Shown: piece after piece, positions 17,774-25,418 of the stretch
Layout: each line of letters starts with the position of its first letter
Position numbering within the stretch: the stretch's first letter is position 1
Source of the DNA: Alphaproteobacteria bacterium
GTDB taxonomy: Bacteria; Pseudomonadota; Alphaproteobacteria; Caulobacterales; Maricaulaceae
Direction of reading: 5' to 3'
NCBI GenBank assembly: GCA_016124675.1
Contig: WGNG01000001.1
Coordinates: 116,808 to 180,807, forward strand
DNA: 64,000 bases
Made by a program: the position numbers and the translations under genes
Notes under the pieces: generated by a model
What the model saw: only the letters and a program-made list of their open reading frames with translations
Databases searched by the model: none
What the model was told of the DNA's origin: nothing

Positions 17774-18520
17774 ATGACCGCGAAGGCCGCCACGCTCTAC
17801 CGCATGGAGACACCCAAGCATGTCTGCCCCTATGGGCTGAAGAGCCGGCATCTGCTGCGCAGCAAAGGCTATGCGGTGGATGACCAGATTCTCGAAAGCC
17901 GCGAAGCGGTGGACGCGTTCAAGGCCAGGCATGGGGTGAAGACCACGCCGCAGACCTTCATCGGGGGCGAGCGCATTGGCGGGTATGAGGCGCTGGAGGC
18001 GCATCTGGGCGTCGCCAGACCCAAGTCCGCCACGACTTACATTCCGGTGATCGCGCTGTTCTGCGTGGCGGCGCTGCTGGCGCTGGCCATTGGCTGGAGC
18101 GCGGGCGGGCCGCTTTTGCACCTGATCACCGTGGAGCGCTTCATCGCCATCGCCATGGTGCTGCTGGGCGTGCAGAAGCTGACCAATATCGAGGCGTTCG
18201 CCACGATGTTTCTCAATTACGATCTGCTGGCGCGGCGCTGGGTTCCGTACGGGCGGATCTATCCGTTCGCCGAAACGGGCGCCGGCATGCTGATGCTGGC
18301 GGGAGCCCTCACCTGGCTCGCGGCCCCCGTGGCGCTGTTCATCGGGACGGTCGGCGCGGTCTCGGTCTTCAAGGCCGTCTATATCCAGAAGCGCGAGCTC
18401 AAATGCGCCTGCATGGGCGGCGAGAGCCGTGTGCCGCTGGGCTTCGTATCGCTGACCGAAAACCTGATCATGATCGCCATGGCGATCTGGATGCCGCTGC
18501 GCATGTACGCTCTGATGTGA
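17774..18520 (+). CDS. Glutaredoxin domain fused to a MauE/DoxX-like membrane domain
   Basis: A 248-residue fusion protein. Residues 1-90 form a glutaredoxin-like domain with the dithiol C-P-Y-G at 18-21, the T-x-P cis-proline loop (T-T-P-Q-T-F-I) and the G-G-Y-x-A-L end motif. Residues about 95-245 hold four hydrophobic segments like those of MauE/DoxX-type redox-associated membrane proteins, with a C-A-C motif in the last loop (K-C-A-C-M-G-G) facing a conserved-looking final helix. Such proteins probably pass electrons across or along the inner membrane to thiol partners; the partner here is unknown. The gene stands alone, with the IS481 remnant 50 bp downstream. Confidence 0.75.
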   Translation: MTAKAATLYRMETPKHVCPYGLKSRHLLRSKGYAVDDQILESREAVDAFKARHGVKTTPQTFIGGERIGGYEALEAHLGVARPKSATTYIPVIALFCVAALLALAIGWSAGGPLLHLITVERFIAIAMVLLGVQKLTNIEAFATMFLNYDLLARRWVPYGRIYPFAETGAGMLMLAGALTWLAAPVALFIGTVGAVSVFKAVYIQKRELKCACMGGESRVPLGFVSLTENLIMIAMAIWMPLRMYALM

Positions 18521-18570
18521 TCGCTGTGCGGCGACCCGTGAAAGGGCGCCGCTGAGCGACCTGAAAGATA

Positions 18571-18942
18571 GGTGACGGACCGTACCGGACACCTGGGTCA
18601 CACTTTTGGCTTTGGGCTGGAGGTGGTGATGCCCTGGAAGGAGTGTTCGGTAATGGATGAGCGTGTTCGCAGGGACTGGCGGAGATCGACTACCCCCTCC
18701 ACGACAAGGACATTCTGGTCACCGCATGCGGGCGTATCTGCATGCACCGCAAGAAGATCAACATCTCAACCGTGCTCGCCGGCCACAAGCGCGCAATCAA
18801 GGAAGTCGACGACAGCACCCGGCTCGTCAGCTTCATGACCTGTGATCTGGGATATATCGACCTGGAACAGAAAGCCCAGCAGACTATCGACAACCCGTTC
18901 GGCACGCGGGTGTCACCCATGTCTTGGGTACAATCCGTTACC
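18571..18942 (+). mobile_element. Internally deleted IS481-family element
   Basis: A 372-bp remnant. Imperfect terminal inverted repeats lie at 18571-18601 and 18912-18942, with 22 of 31 positions matching by eye. Between them are only the first dozen and last 80 or so codons of an IS481-type transposase. Intact elements are about 1.1-1.3 kb, so roughly two thirds has been lost. No target-site duplication is evident, and the outer boundaries are uncertain by up to about 20 bp. The right end is 28 bp from the 3' end of the tRNA-Arg gene. Confidence 0.75.
18629..18925 (+). pseudogene. IS481 transposase remnant (N- and C-terminal ends only)
   Basis: ATG 18629 opens with MPWKECSVMDER, the characteristic start of one IS481 transposase subgroup. 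The frame is broken by about 18670, and a second frame takes over with YPLHDKDILVTACGRIC, then K-K-I-N-I-S-T-V-L-A-G, S-F-M-T-C-D-L-G-Y and D-N-P-F-G-T-R. These are the C-terminal landmarks of the same family. The helix-turn-helix and the whole DDE catalytic core are missing. The surviving C-terminal frame no longer stops at the element's end and reads on through the tRNA region, confirming it is not functional. Confidence 0.8.
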
Positions 18943-18970
18943 TGTGTCTCCGGGTCGTACAAGAAAAAAA

Positions 18971-19047
18971 TGGCGCGCCCGAAAGGATTCGAACCTCTGA
19001 CCCCCAGATTCGTAGTCTGGTGCTCTATCCAGCTGAGCTACGGGCGC
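18971..19047 (-). tRNA. tRNA-Arg (anticodon ACG)
   Basis: The complement folds as a 77-nt tRNA with a 7-bp acceptor stem (GCGCCCG with CGGGCGC), discriminator G and an encoded CCA (18971-18973). The D-arm has the usual AGCTCAGCTGGATAGAGC, and the anticodon stem CCAGA/TCTGG encloses the loop CTACGAA, giving anticodon ACG. The T-arm contains GGTTCGAATCC. ACG is expected to be deaminated to ICG and to read CGU, CGC and CGA. Confidence 0.97.
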
Positions 19048-19053
19048 GTGCCG

Positions 19054-19113
19054 GATCGGGGTGGCCCCGATCACGAGAGGCCGGAAACTAGCGGCGGGCG
19101 TTGCGCTTTGCAA
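19054..19113 (-). promoter_or_regulatory. tRNA-Arg upstream region: promoter candidate and leader hairpin
   Basis: Reading the minus strand towards the tRNA, TTGCAA (19108-19113) and CTAGTT (complement of 19086-19091) are 16 bp apart and could be the -35 and -10 boxes. Downstream, GATCGGGG (19054-19061) and CCCCGATC (19065-19072) form a perfect 8-bp hairpin with a TGG loop in the 5' leader, seven bases before the mature tRNA start. It may guide RNase P processing. Confidence 0.4.
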
Positions 19114-19286
19114 GCGCGCGCGGCGGCGTGTTGCAGCGCCGCCCATGGCTGCACGAAACAGCCGATCAAGCGCGGAATCGGCTCACCAGCGGCGGTAATA
19201 CCGGCTCGACCGCTCGCGGTGGCAAAGCTAAAGTGCCGCGCCGGGGAAGGGTTCGGCGGCACCAGACGGGGGACGGGGCGCAAGTG

Positions 19287-20705
19287 ATGCCGCAACTGGA
19301 CAAAGTCGGGCGCACCAGCGCCCGCCCGGACATCAAGGGGCTTGGCGCGCTGCGCACCATGATGCAGTTCTACAAGGACCCGGTCGCCTGTTTTGAAGCC
19401 CTGTATGCGCGGTTTGGTGATACCTTCCACATGCAGATGCCGACGCGGCCCTCGCCGGGCGCGGCAGACGTGTTCCTGCTGGTCGGGTCAAAGTATAACC
19501 GCGCCTTGCTGATGAACACTCGCTCATTCCGCCCCACCGGCCTCTGGCCGGCGCCCGGACCGGAAGGCTCCGCGCTCCAGAATCTGCGGCGCAATCCGCT
19601 GTGCATGCACGGCGAGGAGCATGACCGCTATCTCAACGGCGTCGCCGAAGCGGTCAACCGCACCAAGGTAGCCCAGTATGTCGAGCCGGCACGCGCCATC
19701 ATCGACGAGGAGATCGGCCGCTGGCCGGTCGATGAAACGGTGAATTTCAGCGCATTGAGCCGCAGACTGGCGCAACGGCTCTCGTTCGAGACCTTGTTCG
19801 GCGCGGTCGATGCAGCGGACGGCGCGGGCATCGCCAGACAGATCGAGGAATTCCACCAGCGCACCTGGATGACCTCGGTCATGGCATTCCCGGTTGATGC
19901 GCCCGGAACAGACTACCGCAAACTGCTCAGGAGCGCTGAAAGGCTCCAGCAAGCGGCGATCGACTGGATGGATGCACCGGCCACCTGCCCGGCCCATGGC
20001 GCCTTCCGCACCACAATCCGGCGATCGGCGCCGAGCCCGCAGCAGGCGGCAGCCAACCTGTCCGCTCTGGCCGTCGCCTCCTACGAGACCTCCTCTGGGA
20101 CGCTCGACTGGGCCTTATTCCTGCTATCGCAGCACCCGGAGGCGCTGGCGCGCCTGGAGGCGGAAATCGACGCTCTGGATGTCGGCGAAGCCGAGGCGGT
20201 GCTGAACGCGCCATACCTGGACGGTATCTTGAAAGAGACCTTGCGTCTGGTCCCCCCTGGGCCGGCGCTCGGGTTCAGGGTGATCGAGGCGTGTTCTGTC
20301 GTCGATGTAGAACTGGCCGTCGGCGCCACCGTCTACATCTCTCCCCATCTGACGCACATGACAGACAGCATCTACACCCAGCCCCGGCGCTTCCTGCCGG
20401 AGCGATGGCAGAACATCCGGCCAAACGCCTACGAATACCTGCCTTTCAGCGCGGGTCCCCGGCGCTGCCCGGGCATGTGGTTCGCCCTGAACAATCTCAA
20501 GCTGGCGCTGGCGCGGTTCGTCTCCAGCTACAGGGCGCGGCCCGCGCCGGGGCGGCGTATAGACCGCGCCTTTGCTGCGATCACCATCCCCAAAGGCGGG
20601 TTGCACATGCAGATCAGCCGCCGGTCCGGCGCGCTGCAGCCTGCGCCATGCCGTGGCAACATCTTCCAGTTCATCGAGGTCACCAACACCGCCGGCGCGC
20701 ACTAG
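19287..20705 (+). CDS. Cytochrome P450
   Basis: A 472-residue heme monooxygenase. The heme loop F-S-A-G-P-R-R-C-P-G has the axial cysteine near residue 394. The E-x-x-R helix is K-E-T-L-R near residue 316, and the I-helix oxygen-activation motif is A-S-Y-E-T-S-S near residue 270. There is no signal or membrane anchor, as usual for soluble bacterial P450s. ATG 19287 was chosen because residues upstream in the longer ORF derive from the region beside the tRNA and lack P450 character. A tail of about 35 residues follows the last P450 strand. No ferredoxin or reductase gene is adjacent, so the electron partner and substrate are unknown. Confidence 0.9.
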   Translation: MPQLDKVGRTSARPDIKGLGALRTMMQFYKDPVACFEALYARFGDTFHMQMPTRPSPGAADVFLLVGSKYNRALLMNTRSFRPTGLWPAPGPEGSALQNLRRNPLCMHGEEHDRYLNGVAEAVNRTKVAQYVEPARAIIDEEIGRWPVDETVNFSALSRRLAQRLSFETLFGAVDAADGAGIARQIEEFHQRTWMTSVMAFPVDAPGTDYRKLLRSAERLQQAAIDWMDAPATCPAHGAFRTTIRRSAPSPQQAAANLSALAVASYETSSGTLDWALFLLSQHPEALARLEAEIDALDVGEAEAVLNAPYLDGILKETLRLVPPGPALGFRVIEACSVVDVELAVGATVYISPHLTHMTDSIYTQPRRFLPERWQNIRPNAYEYLPFSAGPRRCPGMWFALNNLKLALARFVSSYRARPAPGRRIDRAFAAITIPKGGLHMQISRRSGALQPAPCRGNIFQFIEVTNTAGAH

Positions 20706-20730
20706 CACCGGCGCAGGGCGCGATTTGCGC

Positions 20731-21729
20731 TCAGCCCGCCGCCTCCGGCTGCGCTGCGTGAACGCCGCGCGCGATGGCGCGGGCCAGGCAGTCGGCGGCG
20801 ATGGAGCCCAGCCGTGTGAGCGCCACCGGCGCCGGGTCCGGCAGGGGGCGCGCCGCCGTCGACAGGGCGAACACCACATCCCCATCAAACGGCGCGTGGG
20901 CCGGCCGCATGGCGCGCGCCAGCCCGTCCTGGGCCATGACGGCGAGGCGCCGGGCCTGGTCCTTGGTCAGCGCCGCATCGGTGGCCACCACGCACAGGGT
21001 GGTGTTGGCCAGAAGCCTCGGGTCCATCTTGGCGGCGCCCCAGTCCTCGGGCGCAATTGTCAGGGCGGGATCCGGCCGGGCCCCGCCAAACTCGCCCTCG
21101 ATCTCGAAGGGCCAGGCCCAATAGGCTTCGCTGCCGGGCATCCGCACCGAGCCGAAACTGTTCACACACGCCAGCGCCGCCACCGTGATCCCGCGGCCCG
21201 TCACATAGCTGGCGCTGCCCGTGCCGCCCGCCAGCGCGCCCGCGCGCGCGCCATGGCCCGCCCCTGCCCGGCCCTGACGCACCGGCGCGCAGGACGCGGC
21301 GTCTTCCAGCGCCTTCAGGCCCAGCGCGCGATAGGGCGGGGCGTCGCCCCAGGCCTTGTCGCCGCCATTGGCCAGATCATAGAGGATGGCGCCCGGCACG
21401 ATCGGGCTCTTGGGCACGCCGGGCAGGTCGATGAGCCCATAGCCGCGCCCGCGCGCGCCCAGACCGGCGCACACGCCGTCAGCGGCGGCCAGGCCATAGA
21501 CCGATCCGCCTGACAGCGTGATGGCGTCCACCTCTTCCACCAGCGCGCCGGGTCCCAATAGGTCGGTCTCGCGCGTGCCCGGGCCGCCGCCGCGCACATC
21601 CACCGACGCCGCAGCCGGCGCGTCGCACACAATGACGGTGACGCCGGTGCAAACCGCCTCGTCCTCGGCCTGGCCGACGCGCAGGCCGGCCACGTCCGTG
21701 ATGTCATTGCGCGGGCCGGGGCCGGCCAT
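20731..21729 (-). CDS. P1/S58-family aminopeptidase (DmpA/NylC-like)
   Basis: A 332-residue member of the S58 family of self-processing N-terminal-nucleophile hydrolases, which includes the aminopeptidase DmpA, beta-peptidyl aminopeptidases and the nylon-oligomer hydrolase NylC. It starts with N-D-I-T-D-V-A-G-L-R-V-G, carries the T-L-S-G-G-S-V-Y-G-L block near residue 71, G-T-G-S-A-S near 170, and A-A-L-A-C-V-N-S-F-G-S near 184-194. By analogy with the family, Asn190-Ser191 is the expected self-cleavage site, with Ser191 becoming the nucleophile. The start codon directly follows the stop of the AbgT gene upstream, so it is coupled to peptide-like substrate transport. Confidence 0.87.
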   Translation of the reverse strand: MAGPGPRNDITDVAGLRVGQAEDEAVCTGVTVIVCDAPAAASVDVRGGGPGTRETDLLGPGALVEEVDAITLSGGSVYGLAAADGVCAGLGARGRGYGLIDLPGVPKSPIVPGAILYDLANGGDKAWGDAPPYRALGLKALEDAASCAPVRQGRAGAGHGARAGALAGGTGSASYVTGRGITVAALACVNSFGSVRMPGSEAYWAWPFEIEGEFGGARPDPALTIAPEDWGAAKMDPRLLANTTLCVVATDAALTKDQARRLAVMAQDGLARAMRPAHAPFDGDVVFALSTAARPLPDPAPVALTRLGSIAADCLARAIARGVHAAQPEAAG

Positions 21730-23307
21730 CTAGCCGCCGATCGCGGGCGTCACGCCCTCGGGCAGGACATAGCCGATGGGCGCACCCGGCCCCACCGGCA
21801 GCCCGATCCACACCCAGCCTATGGTCAGAAGCAGGCCGCCGATCAGGAAGGCGAAAGAATAGGGCAGCATGTTCGACAACAGCCCGCCCATGCCGAACTC
21901 GGGATTCCAGCGCCGGCAGAAGGCCAGCACCATGGGGAAATACACCATCAGCGGGGTGATGATATTGGTCACGCTGTCGCCCACGCGATAGGCCGCCGTG
22001 GTCATTTCCGGGCTGATCCCCAGAATCATCAGCATCGGCACCAGGAAGGGCGCCATGAAGGCCCATTTGGCGCTGGCCGATCCCACCACGAGATTGAGCG
22101 TGGCGGCCAGCAGCACCATCACCGCCAGCAGAAGCGGCGCCGGCAGGCCCGCCGACTGCACGGCCTCGGCCCCGTGGATCGCCGTGATCGCGCCCAGGCC
22201 CGTCCAGTTGAGCATCACCACGAAGTGCGCCGCGGTGAAGGCCAGCACGATATAGCCGGCCATGTCCTTCATCGCCTCGGTGGACATGCGCACCACGTCG
22301 CGATGGCTTTTGATCGTGCCGGTGGGAATGCCGAAGCACACCCCGCATATGAGGAACAGCAGGAAGAAATACGCGATCAGGCTGTCCAGCATCGGGTTGA
22401 GGCGCTGGTCCCAGGGCGCGCCCGGGATCTGCAGATACTGGCCCGGCCCGAAGGTGAGGAACAGCCACAGGCCCGTGACGCCCAGAAAGCCCAGCAGCGC
22501 CAGCCACAGCCCCTGGCGCTCCTGCGCGGTCAGCTCGCTATCGCCCTTCTGGCTCGACAAGGGCGTGTCGCCGGTGGGGACATAGGCGCCCAGGCGCGGC
22601 TCGATGATCTTGTCGGTGACAAACCAGCCGATGGGGAAGAACACGAGCGCCATGCCCAGGATGAAATACCAGTTGCCCGCCACATTCACCGTCCATGTGG
22701 GATCGATGATGTGCACCGCCGGCTCGGTCACGCCCAGGATCAGCGCATCAATGGGTCCGGGCATGAAATTGGCCGAGAACCCGCCTGACACCCCGGCAAA
22801 CGCCGCTGCGATCCCGGCGATGGGATGGCGGCCCACCGAGGCGTAGACGACGCCCGATAGCGGGATCAGCACCACATAGGCCGCATCCGACGAGTGCGTG
22901 GCCACCAGCGCCAGCAGCATCACGATGGGCGTCATGGCGGCTTTCGGCGCATTGCGAAGCCCGGCGCGCAGCGCCGCGGAGAACAGGCCCGAGCGCTCGG
23001 CCACGCCCGCGCCCAGCATGATCACCAGCGTCAGCCCCAGCGGGGTGAAGCCGGTCAGCGTATCCGGCATGGAGGTGAGCAGGCGCTGGATATTGTCGCG
23101 CGAGAACAGCGACTGCGCCATCAGCGTCTCGCCGGTGATCGGATTGACGGCGGTGAACTGGAAGAGGGCCGCCACCGCCGAAATCGCCATCAGGATGGCG
23201 ATCAGCCAGACGAAGATGAAGACCGGATCGGGAAGCCGGTCGCCAAAGCGCTCCACCGCATCGAGAAACCCGCCGCGGCGGCGTTCGCCCGTGTCTGATC
23301 TGGCCAT
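21730..23307 (-). CDS. AbgT-family transporter (first of the tandem pair, distal copy)
   Basis: A 525-residue inner-membrane protein of the AbgT family, whose members import p-aminobenzoyl-glutamate (AbgT) or export sulfonamides (MtrF, YdaH). It begins with the family's R-L-P-D-P-V-F-I-F element, has the V-M-L-G-A-G-V-A-E-R-S-G-L-F block near residue 95, the G-G-F-S-A-N loop near 170, and the Y-R-V-G-D-S-V-T-N-I-I-T-P-L-M block near 445. About ten hydrophobic segments are visible. The S58 peptidase gene begins at the next base, so the two are surely cotranscribed. It is a diverged paralogue of the gene 12 bp upstream. Confidence 0.9.
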   Translation of the reverse strand: MARSDTGERRRGGFLDAVERFGDRLPDPVFIFVWLIAILMAISAVAALFQFTAVNPITGETLMAQSLFSRDNIQRLLTSMPDTLTGFTPLGLTLVIMLGAGVAERSGLFSAALRAGLRNAPKAAMTPIVMLLALVATHSSDAAYVVLIPLSGVVYASVGRHPIAGIAAAFAGVSGGFSANFMPGPIDALILGVTEPAVHIIDPTWTVNVAGNWYFILGMALVFFPIGWFVTDKIIEPRLGAYVPTGDTPLSSQKGDSELTAQERQGLWLALLGFLGVTGLWLFLTFGPGQYLQIPGAPWDQRLNPMLDSLIAYFFLLFLICGVCFGIPTGTIKSHRDVVRMSTEAMKDMAGYIVLAFTAAHFVVMLNWTGLGAITAIHGAEAVQSAGLPAPLLLAVMVLLAATLNLVVGSASAKWAFMAPFLVPMLMILGISPEMTTAAYRVGDSVTNIITPLMVYFPMVLAFCRRWNPEFGMGGLLSNMLPYSFAFLIGGLLLTIGWVWIGLPVGPGAPIGYVLPEGVTPAIGG

Positions 23308-23319
23308 GGCGGCGTCCTC

Positions 23320-24969
23320 CTAGCCCGCGGCCGGCAGGGTGTAGGCGACATCCGCGCCCGGCCCCAGCGGCAACCCCAGATACACCCACCCCACCGTCAT
23401 CGCGATGCCCACGATGAGCAGCCAGATCGAATACGGGATCATCGCCGAGGTCAGCGATCCGATGCCGAATTCCGGGACCCAGCGGCGCGCAAACACCAGC
23501 ACCAGCGGGAAATACACCATCAGTGGCGTGATGATATTGGTGGCGCTGTCGCCCACCCGGTAGGCCGCCGTGGCCATTTCCGGACTGACATTGAGCAGCA
23601 TCAGCATCGGCACCAGAACCGGCGCCATCAGCGCCCATTTGGCGCTGGCCGAGCCGACGAACAGGTTCAGCACTGCGGCGAACACCACGATCAGCCCCAG
23701 CACGATCGGCAGCGGCAGGCCTGACGCCTCGATCGCATTGGCGCCGTTCACCGCCGAGATCAGGCCCAGCTGCGACTGGTTGAACATCTCCACGAAATAG
23801 GCGGCGAAGAAGGCCAGCACGAGGTAATAGCCCATGTCCTTCATCGCGCCGGCCATCATGTCGACGATGTCGCGATGGTCCCGGATGGTGCCGGCCGCGC
23901 GGCCATAGGCGATGCCCGCAAAGATGAACAGGATCATGAAGCCCGCCACCAGCGAGGAGAAGAAGGGCACCAGATTCTGCGCCACGCTCTGCTCGGGATC
24001 GCCGGTATAGAGCGGCGCATTGCCGCCATAGAGCGAGAATGATCCCAGCGTGACGAGGCTGACCAGGTCCACCGTCAGGAACAGCCAGACGAAACATACC
24101 GCCAGCACGGCGAGCCCGGCATGGGCGAGGCCCTTTTTCTGCGCCGGCGTGGTCTCGCCCTCGCTCTCATGCGCGCCATCGCTGGCGGCACGCCCGCCCG
24201 CCACCGTGCCGCCGGTCCAGGCGCCCAGGCGCGGCTCCACAATGCGGTCTGTGACAAACCAGATCACCGGCAGGAAGAGCACGGTCATCGCCGCGATGAA
24301 ATACCAGTTGCCTGCAATATTCATCGTCCAGCCGGGATCAAGCGCCATCACCGTCGCTTCGGTGATCCCGAACAGAAGCGCATCGAGCTGGCCGGGCAGG
24401 AGATTGGCCGAGAACCCGCCCGACACCCCCGCAAACGCCGCCGTGATCCCGGCGATCGGATGGCGCCCGGCCGCCGCATAGATCACCGCCGCCAGCGGGA
24501 TCAGGACCACATAGGCCGCGTCGGCGGCCAGATTGCCCATCATCGCCACCAGCGCCACCGCCGGGGTCAGCAGGACGCGCGGCACATCGCGCACCGCCGC
24601 GCGCATCGCCGTGCCGAACAGGCCTGCCCGCTCGGCCACGCCCGCGCCCAGCATCACCACCAGCACATAGCCCAGCGGGTGGAAGCTGGTGAAGATGCGC
24701 GGCATGTCCACCAGAAGATGGCGCAGCGAATCCGGGTGCAGCACGCTGACGGCGGTGACCACGTCCGGGGTCCCGTCCGGCGCGAGGCGGGTGGGGTGAA
24801 GCACCGACCAGCCCAGGAACCAGGCAAGGGTGGACATCGCCACCATGAACACGATGAGATAGAAGAAGATGAAGGCGGGGTCCGGCAGCCGGTTGCCCGC
24901 CCGCTCGATCAGCCCCAGAATCCCGGTCTGGCGCTCGGCGCCGCCCTCGCTGCGCGCATGTTCGCTCAT
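23320..24969 (-). CDS. AbgT-family transporter (first gene of the tandem pair)
   Basis: A 549-residue paralogue of the downstream AbgT gene. It has the same landmarks: R-L-P-D-P-A-F-I-F-F near the start, V-M-L-G-A-G-V-A-E-R-A-G-L-F, G-G-F-S-A-N-L-L-P-G, and Y-R-V-G-D-S-A-T-N-I-I-T-P-L-M near residue 480. It differs by an insertion after the first transmembrane segment (around D-G-T-P-D-V-V-T-A) and a longer Gly/Ala/Glu-rich cytoplasmic loop near residue 260. AbgT proteins act as dimers, so two unlike copies could form a heterodimer or serve different substrates. A 12-bp gap to the next gene indicates one transcript. Confidence 0.9.
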   Translation of the reverse strand: MSEHARSEGGAERQTGILGLIERAGNRLPDPAFIFFYLIVFMVAMSTLAWFLGWSVLHPTRLAPDGTPDVVTAVSVLHPDSLRHLLVDMPRIFTSFHPLGYVLVVMLGAGVAERAGLFGTAMRAAVRDVPRVLLTPAVALVAMMGNLAADAAYVVLIPLAAVIYAAAGRHPIAGITAAFAGVSGGFSANLLPGQLDALLFGITEATVMALDPGWTMNIAGNWYFIAAMTVLFLPVIWFVTDRIVEPRLGAWTGGTVAGGRAASDGAHESEGETTPAQKKGLAHAGLAVLAVCFVWLFLTVDLVSLVTLGSFSLYGGNAPLYTGDPEQSVAQNLVPFFSSLVAGFMILFIFAGIAYGRAAGTIRDHRDIVDMMAGAMKDMGYYLVLAFFAAYFVEMFNQSQLGLISAVNGANAIEASGLPLPIVLGLIVVFAAVLNLFVGSASAKWALMAPVLVPMLMLLNVSPEMATAAYRVGDSATNIITPLMVYFPLVLVFARRWVPEFGIGSLTSAMIPYSIWLLIVGIAMTVGWVYLGLPLGPGADVAYTLPAAG

Positions 24970-25090
24970 CAGGCTCCCCTCCGGTCAGCGCGCTTTGGCG
25001 CATATGTATGACAAAGGATTAGCGCGCCGCAGCCCGTCTGGAAACCCGCGGGCGCCGTGGGCGGGGGCCAAGGGTTCATGATCACCCTCG

Positions 25091-25410
25091 CCCCCTCACC
25101 TTACCTTCGCTCAGTCGATTGATCCCCCGGATCAATCTTTGTGAGCTCAGCCCCCATTGTCATGGGGGAGAGGGGTCTTCGACGCCGCGCTTTTGCCTTT
25201 GGGCCAGGCGACTGGCATGTCCGAAAAGAATTCAGCGTCAAAGCCCCCTCTCCCCTCCCTGAGGGGAGAGGTAAGGTGAGGGGTGCGGCGTCAGCGCCCG
25301 ATGATTATAGGCGCCCTTGCCGTCATGCGTGCTCCCGGCGAAAGCCGGGACCGAGACCGACAGTTCTCCTGTGCCCCGGCTTTCGACGGAGACATGCGGG
25401 TGGAGTGGGC
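25091..25410. repeat. Mosaic of structured intergenic repeats
   Basis: The gap between the AbgT and amidohydrolase genes holds no gene but three repeat types seen elsewhere in the window. 25091-25185 matches 28219-28312, both with the core TTGATCC-CCC-GGATCAA (25119-25135). 25231-25290 carries a CCTCTCCCC...GGGGAGAGG hairpin with a TAAGGTGAGGGG tail. 25325-25410 has arms related to CCCGGCGAAAGCCGGG and matches 27863-27945. The hairpins could end transcripts of the flanking minus-strand genes. Confidence 0.75.
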
Positions 25411-25418
25411 AGCGCCCC

